Positions 26,780-36,721 of a DNA stretch of 64,000 bases are shown one piece after another. This DNA comes from Solidesulfovibrio sp. (lineage in GTDB: Bacteria > Desulfobacterota > Desulfovibrionia > Desulfovibrionales > Desulfovibrionaceae). Under the pieces are notes generated by a model that made no database searches, was not told where the DNA came from, and saw only the letters and a list, made by a program, of their open reading frames with translations. Position 1 is the stretch's first letter, and each line of letters opens with the position of its first letter. The DNA is taken from NCBI RefSeq assembly GCF_038562415.1, contig NZ_JBCFBA010000003.1, positions 4,130-68,129 on the forward strand. The letters are read 5' to 3'. A program made the translations under genes and the position numbers.

Positions 26780-27474
26780 TTCTCCACCCCCATGCCGCAG
26801 GCGGCGCCGCACAGGCCGGCGGCCAAGGTGCCGAAGCCCGAGGCGCCGGCGGTTTTGGCCGCCAGCGAGAAGGCCGCCCCGGCCACGGCCGCCGCCACCC
26901 GGGACCGTGACGTGAGTTGTCCGGCCAAAAGGGCCAGAAACATCCCCGGTAGGGCGAAATCCAGGGCAAAGGCCCGGCCGTCGCCCAGGGCGTCGCCGGC
27001 GAGGATGCCGAGCGCCGTGCCCGCCACCCACGAGGCTTGGGCCAGGACGTTGATGGAAAGGGTCAGCCCCTTGTCGCGGTCGCCCTTGCCGAAACGGGCG
27101 GCGTGCAGGGCGAAGGACTCGTCGGTGAGCTCGGCGGCGAAGGCGGCCAGCTCCCGCTTGCGCCAGCCCGAGAGGGACGGGGCCAGGGCCGCCGAGAAGA
27201 GCAGGTGGCGCAGGTTGACGGCCAGGGTCGTGGCCACGATGGAAAAAGCCGAGGCCCCGGCCGCGAAAAAGCCCACGGCCACGAGCTGGGCCGAGCCGGC
27301 GTAGACCAGCACCGACATGGCCAGGACGTTGAGCGCGCCGAGCCCGGCCTTGCCGGCCAGCACGCCGTAGGCCATACCGACCGGAACGTAGCCCATGGCG
27401 ATGGGCGCGACCCGGGTCAGCGCCTCGCGCCAGGTCGCGCCCGCGGCCCAACCCCTCACCGGAGCGGACGACAT
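26755..27474 (-). CDS. azlC: AzlC-family branched-chain amino acid exporter subunit
   Basis: A 239-residue inner-membrane protein with about seven helices. It has the AzlC features VAPIAMGYVPVGMAYGVLA, YAGSAQLVAVG, NLRHLLFSAAL and ELTDESFAL. The ATG has GAGG six bases upstream and lies 15 bases from the divergent hydrolase start, so the two promoters must overlap. The exporter could offset over-uptake by the two liv systems in this window. Confidence 0.92.
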   Translation of the reverse strand: MSSAPVRGWAAGATWREALTRVAPIAMGYVPVGMAYGVLAGKAGLGALNVLAMSVLVYAGSAQLVAVGFFAAGASAFSIVATTLAVNLRHLLFSAALAPSLSGWRKRELAAFAAELTDESFALHAARFGKGDRDKGLTLSINVLAQASWVAGTALGILAGDALGDGRAFALDFALPGMFLALLAGQLTSRSRVAAAVAGAAFSLAAKTAGASGFGTLAAGLCGAACGMGVEKWMARKRS

Positions 27475-27489
27475 GACCGCCTCGAAACC

Positions 27490-28332
27490 ATGAACAAAGC
27501 ACTTCCCATGAAAATCGTCGTCATCCTCGGCCTGGCCCTGGGCCTGGCCTATTGCGGCTACCTGGTCATGCTCTACCTGGGCCAGGACGCCATGGTCTTT
27601 CCGGGCCGGGCCGCCGATCCGGCCCGGGAGGCGGAGATCCGCCGCTACTACCCGCGCCTGGAGGACTTCACGGTCACGGCCGCCGACGGCACGAAGCTTT
27701 CCGGCTACTACCTGCCCCGGACCCTGGACGGCAAGCCCGCCCCGGCGGTGCTGTACTTTTGCGGCAACGCCGAGGAGCAGACCGGATTTTTTCTGTGGTC
27801 GCCCAACGAACTGCGCCCCTACGGCGTGGCCGGCCTGGATTACCGGGGCTACGGCCGCTCCGGGGGCAAGCCGTCCGAGGCGGCGCTCAAGGCCGACGCC
27901 CTGGCCGCCTACGACGCCCTGGCCGAAAAGCTCGGCCAGGGCGGGCGCATCCTGGTCATGGGCCGCAGCCTGGGCACGGCCCTGGCCGCCCATGTCGCGG
28001 CCAGGCGCCCGGTGGCCGGGATCATCCTGGTCACCCCCTTCGCCTCCCTGGCCGGCGTCGGGGCGGAAAGCCATCCGTTCGTCCCGGTGCGCCTGCTGCT
28101 GACGGCCCCCTTCGACGTGGTCCCGGACGCGGGCCGGGTCACCGCGCCGGCGCTTTTCCTCGTGGCCGGAGCCGACAGCCACGTGCCGCCGCGTCACGCC
28201 GAGCGCTTGGCCGCCGCCTGGGGCGGCCCCAAGGAGGTGCGGGTCATCGACGGCACCGGGCACAACAACATCGTGGACGCGCCGGAATATTGGAAATGCG
28301 TCAAGGCGTTCGTCAAGGCCTGTCTGGGCTGA
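27490..28332 (+). CDS. Membrane-anchored alpha/beta hydrolase
   Basis: A 280-residue serine hydrolase of the alpha/beta fold, similar in layout to the BEM46/ABHD-type proteins. An N-terminal helix (about residues 8-30) anchors it. The oxyanion region FCGNAEEQ, the nucleophile elbow GRSLG with Ser160, Asp229 (AGADSH) and His258 (GTGHNN) form the expected triad. The start ATG has no strong ribosome site, and another ATG six codons on is possible. The substrate is unknown. Confidence 0.85.
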   Translation: MNKALPMKIVVILGLALGLAYCGYLVMLYLGQDAMVFPGRAADPAREAEIRRYYPRLEDFTVTAADGTKLSGYYLPRTLDGKPAPAVLYFCGNAEEQTGFFLWSPNELRPYGVAGLDYRGYGRSGGKPSEAALKADALAAYDALAEKLGQGGRILVMGRSLGTALAAHVAARRPVAGIILVTPFASLAGVGAESHPFVPVRLLLTAPFDVVPDAGRVTAPALFLVAGADSHVPPRHAERLAAAWGGPKEVRVIDGTGHNNIVDAPEYWKCVKAFVKACLG

Positions 28333-28349
28333 ATCCGGGCTTGCCCCGG

Positions 28350-30089
<1,740 letters not shown>

Positions 30090-30109
30090 GGCGGTTCTCC
30101 CTGAAGGCG

Positions 30110-30553
30110 TCAGACGATGGTGGCGTTGCCGTCGCGCAGCTTGCCGACCAGAAAGCCGATGGCGATGCCGAGGATGCAGCTGCCGATGCAACTGACGCCG
30201 AAGATGGCTACCAGGTCGTTGACGTCGCCGATGATGCGGCGGCCGAAAAGGATATGGTAGAAGCCGTAGCAGATCCAGAGGACCATGCCGGCGTGGAAGC
30301 CGAAGAACAGGCCGTCCATCATCCGGTCGTGGACCTCCACGGACTCGATGTACTTGTAGCAGATCAGTTGGGCCACCACGCCGAAAAGGGTGATGGAGCC
30401 GAAGGAGGCCAAAAGCTGGATGGCGATGACCACCACCGTGGCATGCCAGGGGTCGCCCTTGCGCAGCGAGACGATCACCCCCGGCAAAAGGCTCGTGAAC
30501 CAGATGCCGAGGACCAGGAGTTCCTGGTAGCGTTTTTTGAGCAAATCCAACAT
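30110..30553 (-). CDS. Uncharacterised four-helix membrane protein
   Basis: A 147-residue membrane protein with hydrophobic segments near 12-30, 40-65, 83-105 and 113-137. The last is glycine-rich and followed by KLRDGNATIV at the C-terminus. I recognise no family motif. The ATG is used here, but a GTG four codons earlier, closer to a GAGGGGAG site, is an equally good start. It is upstream of hflX with a 20-base gap and probably cotranscribed with it. Confidence 0.75.
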   Translation of the reverse strand: MLDLLKKRYQELLVLGIWFTSLLPGVIVSLRKGDPWHATVVVIAIQLLASFGSITLFGVVAQLICYKYIESVEVHDRMMDGLFFGFHAGMVLWICYGFYHILFGRRIIGDVNDLVAIFGVSCIGSCILGIAIGFLVGKLRDGNATIV

Positions 30554-30639
30554 GTTTCCCGTCACGTCTCCCCTCTTCGCCCCGGGCCGGCCGAGCCGGC
30601 CCGGCCGGGCGCGCCAAGAAAAAATCATGGCCGGCCGCG

Positions 30640-30668
30640 TTGTCAAGCGCCGCGGAAAACGTCATACT
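30640..30668 (+). promoter_or_regulatory. Candidate sigma-70 promoter of the signalling cluster
   Basis: TTGTCA (30640-30645), a 17-base spacer and CATACT (30663-30668) fit -35 and -10 boxes at five and four of six positions. They lie 80 bases before the receiver-phosphatase gene. Confidence 0.45.
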
Positions 30669-30747
30669 GGCTGGCAGGCGTGAATGCAACGCGTTTCCCC
30701 AAACACGGCGCGCCGTTTCCCCGGCCGCGAGGCGATCCGGAACAAGC

Positions 30748-31899
30748 ATGGAACATACCGTCATGGGGAGCCAGGCCGGCAAGGCCGGCCCGCCGCGAGT
30801 CCTCATCGTCGATGATGAGGCGATAAACATCGAAACCCTGGCCTGGATGCTCAAGGACGCCGGTTTCGAACCGCTGCGGGCTCAGTCCGGGCCGCAGGGC
30901 AGGGAAATCGCCGCCCGGCAGCAGCCCGACCTCGTCATCCTCGACATCATGATGCCCGGCGAGTCGGGCTTCGACACCTGCGCCAGCCTCACCGGCGACC
31001 CGGCCACGGCGGACATCCCCATCATCTTCATCTCCGGCCTCGACGACGTGGACAACAAGGTCAAGGGCCTGCGCATGGGGGCCGTGGACTACGTGACCAA
31101 GCCCTTCGCCCGGGAGGAGGTCATCGCCCGGGTCAAGATCCACATCCGCCTGCGCCGGGGCATGCGGGCGCTGCTGGACGAGCAGGCCGCCAAGCTGGCC
31201 CAGTTGCGCGACGCCCAGCAATCCATCCTGGTGACGCCGCAAGACCTGCCCGAGGCCAAATTCGCCGTGCGCTACGTGCCGGTGCTGGAGGCCGGCGGCG
31301 ATTTCTACGACGTCTTCCCCTGGACCGACACGGTCATGGGCTATTTCGTGGCCGACATCTCGGGCCACGACCTGGGGGCGTCCTTCGTGACCTCCTCGCT
31401 CAAGGCCCTGCTGCGCCAGAACACCGGGCCGCTCTTCACGCCCGTGGAGACGCTTAAAAACATCAACAGCGTCCTCGGCTCCCTGCTTCGCGACGGCAAG
31501 CACCTGACCGCGGCCCTGGCTTGCGTCAACCGGCGGCGGGGACGGCTGTCCCTGGTCAGCGGCGGCCATCCGCCCCCCATCCTGGTCTCCCCGGACGGCC
31601 AGGCCTCGGTGCTGGCCACGGACGGCGACGTGCTCGGGGTGTTCCCCATGGTGCAGTTCGGCTACCTGGAACGGGCCGTTTCCCCCGGGGACCGCCTGTA
31701 CCTGTACACGGACGGCTTCATCGAGCGGTTCGGGCCGCGGGCCGTGGGGCGCGACGACGGCCTGGCGGCCCTGGTCGGCCACTGCCGCCAGGCGGCCCGG
31801 CTGCCCCTGGAGGCGGCCGTGGCCGCCGTGGCCGCAGCCATGGCCGCCGACGGCGACCGGCCCCAGGACGACCTGGTCTTCATGGGCATCGAGGTGTGA
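30748..31899 (+). CDS. Response regulator with PP2C/RsbU-type phosphatase output
   Basis: A 383-residue protein. An N-terminal receiver domain (acidic pair at 22-23, phospho-acceptor Asp66 in LVILDIMMPGESG, Lys in VTKPFA) leads through a short helix to a SpoIIE/RsbU-like serine phosphatase. That domain is marked by EAGGDFYDVF, ADISGHDLGASF, SGGHPPP and LYTDGFIE. Such proteins remove phosphate from STAS-domain antagonists when the receiver is phosphorylated. It lies five bases before the fused kinase/STAS gene, its probable substrate. CheA, two genes downstream, could phosphorylate the receiver; this link is inference. Confidence 0.92.
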   Translation: MEHTVMGSQAGKAGPPRVLIVDDEAINIETLAWMLKDAGFEPLRAQSGPQGREIAARQQPDLVILDIMMPGESGFDTCASLTGDPATADIPIIFISGLDDVDNKVKGLRMGAVDYVTKPFAREEVIARVKIHIRLRRGMRALLDEQAAKLAQLRDAQQSILVTPQDLPEAKFAVRYVPVLEAGGDFYDVFPWTDTVMGYFVADISGHDLGASFVTSSLKALLRQNTGPLFTPVETLKNINSVLGSLLRDGKHLTAALACVNRRRGRLSLVSGGHPPPILVSPDGQASVLATDGDVLGVFPMVQFGYLERAVSPGDRLYLYTDGFIERFGPRAVGRDDGLAALVGHCRQAARLPLEAAVAAVAAAMAADGDRPQDDLVFMGIEV

Positions 31900-31904
31900 C
31901 GGCC

Positions 31905-32681
31905 ATGTTCGAAATCCAGTCGTTCCCCGGCGGTCTGGGCCTGCGCTTCTCGGCCACCCTGGCGCTGCTCGACCGGGCCGTGGCCGAGACGGTGCGCTTC
32001 ATCCAGGCCCAAAACGCCAGCGGCAGCCTGTTCGACGTGAAGCTGCTGCTGCGCGAGGCGCTGTTAAACGCCGTGCTCCACGGCAACCGCGGCGACCCCC
32101 TGCTCGAGGTCGGCCTGGAGGTCCGCACGGCCGCGGGCCGGGTGACCATGATTGTGACCGACCAGGGGCCGGGCTTCGACTGGCGCTCGGGACTGTCCAA
32201 CCTCGCCCCGCCCGAGGCCACCAGCGGCCGGGGGCTGACCATCCTGACCCTTTATGCCGACGACGTGCGCTACAATGCCGCCGGCAACCAGGTGACCCTG
32301 ACCAAGGCGGTGGCCGGCCTGCGCGGACCGGCCACCGCCCACGGCGACGGGGAAACCGATACGCGGAGTACGCCCATGCACGACATTCGCTCCGAGGACG
32401 GCCAGACCATCCTCTGCCCGGCCGGGGACATCGTGGCCTCGGTCGCCGACGAACTCCGGGGACGCCTCAAGGAGATCCTCCAGGCCGCCGAGGGACCGCT
32501 GGTCATCGATCTCGCCCGGGTGGAACTGATCGATTCCGTGGGCATCGGCCTGCTCATCGCCGTGCACAACACCCTCGGCAAGAAAGGCGGCCGGCTGGCC
32601 CTGCGCAACGTCAACGCCGACCTGGCCTCGCTGTTGCGCACCATGCGCCTGGACAAGCACTTCCAGGTCCAGACCGCGTAA
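31905..32681 (+). CDS. RsbW-like serine kinase fused to a STAS antagonist domain
   Basis: A 258-residue fusion. Residues 1-140 are a GHKL ATPase of the anti-sigma/RsbW type: the N-box REALLNAVLHGN with Glu51 and Asn55, DQGPGFD at 86-92 and SGRGLTIL at 107-114. Residues 158-258 are a STAS domain with the phosphorylatable Ser211 in ELIDSVGIGLL. Normally these two partners are separate proteins that bind each other; here they are one chain with a linker of about 15-20 residues. An internal ATG at 32376 has CGGAG seven bases before it, so free STAS could also be made. The neighbouring PP2C regulator is the likely phosphatase for Ser211. Confidence 0.88.
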   Translation: MFEIQSFPGGLGLRFSATLALLDRAVAETVRFIQAQNASGSLFDVKLLLREALLNAVLHGNRGDPLLEVGLEVRTAAGRVTMIVTDQGPGFDWRSGLSNLAPPEATSGRGLTILTLYADDVRYNAAGNQVTLTKAVAGLRGPATAHGDGETDTRSTPMHDIRSEDGQTILCPAGDIVASVADELRGRLKEILQAAEGPLVIDLARVELIDSVGIGLLIAVHNTLGKKGGRLALRNVNADLASLLRTMRLDKHFQVQTA

Positions 32682-32802
32682 GTGGCGGCCCCTTGCAAGC
32701 CCCTCCGGCGTTTGTGCAACCCCTTGCCCCAAGCCCCATGCCGGGTCGCCCCGACCCGGAAACCGGCCGGAGCGGACGCACGGTCCGCGGGAGTCGTACG
32801 CC

Positions 32803-33975
32803 ATGGATATGATGGACGATGAAATCATGGCCATGTTCGTGGAGGACACCCGCGAGCACCTGGGCAATATCGAATCGGCGCTCATGGACATGGAGCGCGA
32901 CGGCGCGGACATCGACGAGGAACTCGTCAACAAGGTCTTCCGGGCCGCCCATTCCATCAAGGGCGGGGCCGGGTTTCTGAACCTCGCCAATGTCCGCGAC
33001 CTGGCCCACAAGCTCGAAAATCTCCTGCACATGGTGCGCGGCCGCGAGGTCGTCCCCGACACCCGGGTCATCAACCTGCTGCTGGCCGGCTTCGACCGGC
33101 TGCTCACCCTGGTGGAGATGGGCGCGGCCAGCGACGGCGAGGACATCGCCGGCATGCTCGCCGACCTCTCGGGGCTCACCGCCGAACACCTGGCCCCGCA
33201 ACAACGGGCCACGGCCGCCGCGGCCTTCCCCGTCGCCCTGCCCGGCGGCGAGGTCGTTTTCACCGAGGACGAGCTGAGCGTGCGCCAGGGCGTTTCCGGC
33301 GGCAAGAACCTCTACCTGGTGGAGTACGACCTCATCCACGACGTCCAGGCCCGGGGCAAGACGCCGCTGGACGTCATCACCACCATGGAATCGAGCGGGC
33401 TCATCCTCGATTGCCGCATGGAGCTCGCGGCCGTGGGCGACCTCGACGCCCCGCCCGTCAACCGCATCCCCTTTTACGTGCTGTTCGCTTCCATCGTGGA
33501 GCCCGACATCGTGGGCTACCTCTTCGCCCTGGAGCCCGGCCGCATCCATCCCGTGGACCTGTCCCCCCTCGATGCCCCGGCCGAGGCCGCCCCGACGGCC
33601 GAAGCCGCCGCGTCCGCCGCGCGCGTCGAGACCTACGGGGCCTATTGCCTGCAGCGGCGCGACGGCCAGGCCCGCCTGACCCGGGCCGACGCGGACCCGG
33701 CCGGCCCGGACGCGGCCGACGCCCGCGAGGCGCTGCTGGCCGGCCTGGCCCACGGCACGGGCCTGGTCATGGACCTGGGCGGGGGGGCCCCGGCCGATCT
33801 GGCCCTGGTGCAGGTGCTGGTCGCGGCCGGCCGCAGCTTCGCCGCCCGGGGGCTGGGCCTGGCCCATGAAAACGGTCCGCCGCCGGCATTGGCCGAAACC
33901 GCCGCCCGGGCGGGCATCACGCCCGCGTCCCTGGCCGCCGTCGGCCTGCCGCCGGAACTTCTTTTCGCATCCTAG
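32803..33975 (+). CDS. Hpt-domain signalling protein (CheA-like N-terminus)
   Basis: A 390-residue protein. An N-terminal histidine phosphotransfer domain has His50 in RAAHSIKGGAGF. A middle domain (about 140-260) resembles the segment that follows the Hpt domain in the next gene's CheA. A C-terminal module (about 295-390) has a STAS-like outline but no phosphorylatable Ser. There are no kinase domains, so it can only receive or pass phosphate. Placed between the STAS fusion and CheA, it could be a phosphate sink or relay to the receiver-phosphatase. The start ATG is near a GGGAG at the usual distance. Confidence 0.82.
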   Translation: MDMMDDEIMAMFVEDTREHLGNIESALMDMERDGADIDEELVNKVFRAAHSIKGGAGFLNLANVRDLAHKLENLLHMVRGREVVPDTRVINLLLAGFDRLLTLVEMGAASDGEDIAGMLADLSGLTAEHLAPQQRATAAAAFPVALPGGEVVFTEDELSVRQGVSGGKNLYLVEYDLIHDVQARGKTPLDVITTMESSGLILDCRMELAAVGDLDAPPVNRIPFYVLFASIVEPDIVGYLFALEPGRIHPVDLSPLDAPAEAAPTAEAAASAARVETYGAYCLQRRDGQARLTRADADPAGPDAADAREALLAGLAHGTGLVMDLGGGAPADLALVQVLVAAGRSFAARGLGLAHENGPPPALAETAARAGITPASLAAVGLPPELLFAS

Positions 33976-34006
33976 GCGCGCGCGCCCGGGCTGGGAGGTC
34001 CTTACG

Positions 34007-36151
34007 ATGGTCGTCAACGACGAGATGCACGCCCTTTTCCGGGAAGAGGTCATGGAAAACCTCGCCGAACTGGACGGCGCCCTGCTGGAGCTGGAGCGCA
34101 ATCCGCAGGCCATGGACGTGGTGGACCGGATATTTCGGGCCGTGCATACGTTAAAGGGCGCCTGCGACATGTTCGGGCTGACCCCGGTGGTGCGGCTGGC
34201 CCATGACCTGGAATCGCTTTTCGACCAGGTGCGCACGGGCTGGCGGCGCGTGGGCAAGGAGCTGCTCGACGCGGCCTTCGCCGCCAAGGACCGCTTCGCG
34301 GCCATGCTGGCCGACGGCGGCGGGGGGGCGGTCGATGACCCCGTCCTGCTCGACCGCCTGCAGGAACTGCTGCGCGGCGCCGACCTTCCGGAGACGCCGG
34401 GGCGGGCCGTGGCGGCGCCGGCCGAGGATGCCGGCCCGGACGGCCCGGGCGGCCCGGATGGGGAGACGCCCCTGGCGAGTCCGGCCATGGCCACGGGCGA
34501 AATCCGGTCCTGGCGCATCCGCCTGGCCCCGTCCGACCCCGGCCACCTGGCCAAGGCCGATCCGCTGGCGCTTCTCGACGAGCTGCGGGCCATGGGCGAA
34601 CTGACCGTGCGGTGCGACCTTTCCGCCGTGCCGGAACTGGCCGCCCTGGCGCCCCAGGACTGCCTGCTGCGCTTCGAGGCGGTCCTGGCCGCCGACGTCG
34701 TGACCGTTCCCGATGGCAACGCCTTGCGCGATGTCTTTTTCTTCCTGGAAAACCCCGGCGACGTGGTCATCGAGCCCTGGGAGGGTCCGCTTGGGCAGAC
34801 GCCGCCGGCTTTCCCCCCGTCGGCCGTTTCCGCCGCGCCCACCCGGGCTCCCGGCGGTACGCCGCGCCCGGCCGCGACTCCCGATCCCCCCGCCCCCCCG
34901 GCCATGGCGGCGCCCCGGGCCGCCGCCCCTGCCGCCGTCGTGGCCGAGGGTCCGGGCGCGGCCCCCAACAAGCCCCAGCCCGCCAAGAAAGAGGCCATGC
35001 AGAGCCTGCGCGTGGACGCGGGCAAGCTCGACGACCTGGTCAACCTCGTCGGCGAGCTGGTCATCGCCCAGGCCCGGCTCACCCAGCTGGCCTCGGGCCT
35101 GGCCCATCCGGCGCTCACCAGCGTGGCCGAGGAGATCGAGCGGCTGTCCAACGAACTGCGCGACAATACGCTGGGTATCCGCATGCTGCCCATCGGCACG
35201 ACCTTCAGCCGCTTCCGCCGGCTGGTGCGGGACCTGTCCTCGGAGATGCGCAAATCCATCGAACTGGTGACCGAGGGCGGCGAGACGGAACTGGACAAGA
35301 CCGTCATCGAGCAGCTCAACGATCCCCTCGTGCATCTGCTGCGCAACAGCATCGACCACGGTATCGAGCCGCCGGCCGAGCGCCTGGCCGCCGGCAAACC
35401 CGAGGCCGGCACCATCGTCCTTTCGGCCGAACACGCCGGCGGCGAGGTGGTGCTGTCCATCATCGACGACGGCCGGGGCATGGACCCGGAACGCATCCGG
35501 GCCAAGGCCGAGGAGAAGGGGCTCATCCCCGCGGATGCGCGCCTCACCGAAAGCGAGATCTACAACCTGGTCTTTTTGCCCGGCTTTTCCACGGCCGAAA
35601 AAATCACCAACGTCTCGGGCCGGGGCGTGGGCATGGATGTGGTCAAGCGCAGCATGGACGCGCTGCGCGGCAAGATCGACATCCAAAGCGCCCCGGGCAA
35701 GGGCTCGCGCATCACCATCAAGCTGCCGCTGACGCTGGCCATCATCGACGGCCTGCAGATCAAGGCCGGCGACGACCAGTACATCATCCCCCTGTCGCTG
35801 GTGGAGGAGTGCGTGGAGCTGCCGCGCGAGGGGGACCAGGTCTCCGGCCGGGGCCGCACCATCCACCTGCGCGGCGAGATCGTGCCCTACATCCGGCTGC
35901 GCGAGGCCTTCGAGCTGGCCGGCGACCCGCCGTCCATCGAGCAGGTGGTGGTCACGCGCTTCGAGGGCGAGCGGGCGGGCATCGCCGTGGACCAGGTCAT
36001 GGGCCAGCAGCAGACGGTCATCAAGAGCCTGGGCAGCTACATCGGTTCGGTGGCCGGCATTTCCGGCGCCACGATAAACGGCGACGGCACCATGTCGCTC
36101 ATCCTCGACGTGCCCACCCTGGTGGCCGCGGTCAGGCGGGCGGCGGCCTGA
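34007..36151 (+). CDS. cheA: Chemotaxis-type histidine kinase CheA
   Basis: A 714-residue CheA. P1 has His47 in RAVHTLKGACDMFG. A P2-like domain (about 165-265) and a long Ala/Pro-rich linker (about 265-325) follow. P3 dimerisation starts at SLRVDAGKLDDLVNLVGELV, and the P4 ATPase has LLRNSIDHGIE, DDGRGMD and GRGVGMDVV. The P5 CheW-like domain ends the chain. GGAGG lies nine bases before the ATG. It is the last gene of a cluster with a receiver-phosphatase, a kinase/STAS fusion and an Hpt protein. There is no CheW, CheY, CheR or CheB here, which points to a dedicated non-motility output. Receptors must come from elsewhere. Confidence 0.94.
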   Translation: MVVNDEMHALFREEVMENLAELDGALLELERNPQAMDVVDRIFRAVHTLKGACDMFGLTPVVRLAHDLESLFDQVRTGWRRVGKELLDAAFAAKDRFAAMLADGGGGAVDDPVLLDRLQELLRGADLPETPGRAVAAPAEDAGPDGPGGPDGETPLASPAMATGEIRSWRIRLAPSDPGHLAKADPLALLDELRAMGELTVRCDLSAVPELAALAPQDCLLRFEAVLAADVVTVPDGNALRDVFFFLENPGDVVIEPWEGPLGQTPPAFPPSAVSAAPTRAPGGTPRPAATPDPPAPPAMAAPRAAAPAAVVAEGPGAAPNKPQPAKKEAMQSLRVDAGKLDDLVNLVGELVIAQARLTQLASGLAHPALTSVAEEIERLSNELRDNTLGIRMLPIGTTFSRFRRLVRDLSSEMRKSIELVTEGGETELDKTVIEQLNDPLVHLLRNSIDHGIEPPAERLAAGKPEAGTIVLSAEHAGGEVVLSIIDDGRGMDPERIRAKAEEKGLIPADARLTESEIYNLVFLPGFSTAEKITNVSGRGVGMDVVKRSMDALRGKIDIQSAPGKGSRITIKLPLTLAIIDGLQIKAGDDQYIIPLSLVEECVELPREGDQVSGRGRTIHLRGEIVPYIRLREAFELAGDPPSIEQVVVTRFEGERAGIAVDQVMGQQQTVIKSLGSYIGSVAGISGATINGDGTMSLILDVPTLVAAVRRAAA

Positions 36152-36202
36152 GCGGCCGGCCTTTTTTCGGGAAGAGGCGGGGGGGCAGAACGGCAACCCG
36201 CA

Positions 36203-36231
36203 TTGACCCGGCCCGGCCAGCCGGGTATCTT
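36203..36231 (+). promoter_or_regulatory. Sigma-70-type promoter of the fur-type gene
   Basis: TTGACC, a 17-base spacer and TATCTT form a good -35/-10 pair 30 bases before the start codon. I see no obvious Fur box overlapping it. Confidence 0.6.
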
Positions 36232-36260
36232 GGCATATTCATCGCAACGGGACGAGCCCA

Positions 36261-36710
36261 ATGACCAAAGATCCAAATGCCATTTTCACCGATTTCGTGG
36301 CCCGCAAGAAACTCAAGATGACGCCCCAGCGACGGCGCATCCTCGAGGTCTTCCTGGCCGAGCAAGGCCATGTCACCTCCGAGGAACTCTACCAGAAGGT
36401 CAAGCGGGAGTACGACAGCATCGGCCAGGCGACCGTGTACCGCACCCTCAAGCTCCTGGCCGATTCCGGCCTGGCCAAGGCCGTGGAATTCGGCGACGGG
36501 GCCATGCGCTACGAGATCCTCTACGGCCAAAGCCACCACGACCACCTCATCTGCGAGGTCTGCGGGGTCAACGTCGAGGTGGTGGACCCGTCCATCGAGC
36601 GCCTCCAGGAAGACGTGGCCCGTCGCCACGGCTTCCGTCTGACCGCCCACAAGCTCTACCTCTACGGCATCTGTCCGGACTGCCAGAAAAAGGCCGCCGG
36701 CAACCTCTAG
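36261..36710 (+). CDS. fur: Fur-family metal-responsive transcriptional repressor
   Basis: A 149-residue Fur-type regulator. A winged helix (about 18-85, MTPQRRRILEVF and SIGQATVYRTLKLL) precedes the metal-binding dimer domain with YGQSHHDHLICEVCG (regulatory metal site plus the first CxxC) and a second CxxC in GICPDCQ. Both structural zinc CxxC pairs are present. It could be Fur itself or PerR/Zur-like; the paralogue cannot be settled without comparison. It has its own promoter, and the potassium-channel-like gene follows 11 bases after it. Confidence 0.88.
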   Translation: MTKDPNAIFTDFVARKKLKMTPQRRRILEVFLAEQGHVTSEELYQKVKREYDSIGQATVYRTLKLLADSGLAKAVEFGDGAMRYEILYGQSHHDHLICEVCGVNVEVVDPSIERLQEDVARRHGFRLTAHKLYLYGICPDCQKKAAGNL

Positions 36711-36721
36711 GGGGGCCGGGC

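Noticed and set aside
32611..35547. A 978-codon minus-strand frame opposite the cheA cluster
   Set aside because: Ser/Arg/Pro-rich translation with no motifs; both cheA and the Hpt gene have clear domains on the other strand.
36152..36180. A possible terminator after cheA (GGCCGGCC then six T)
   Set aside because: The best stem is only about five pairs; left uncalled.
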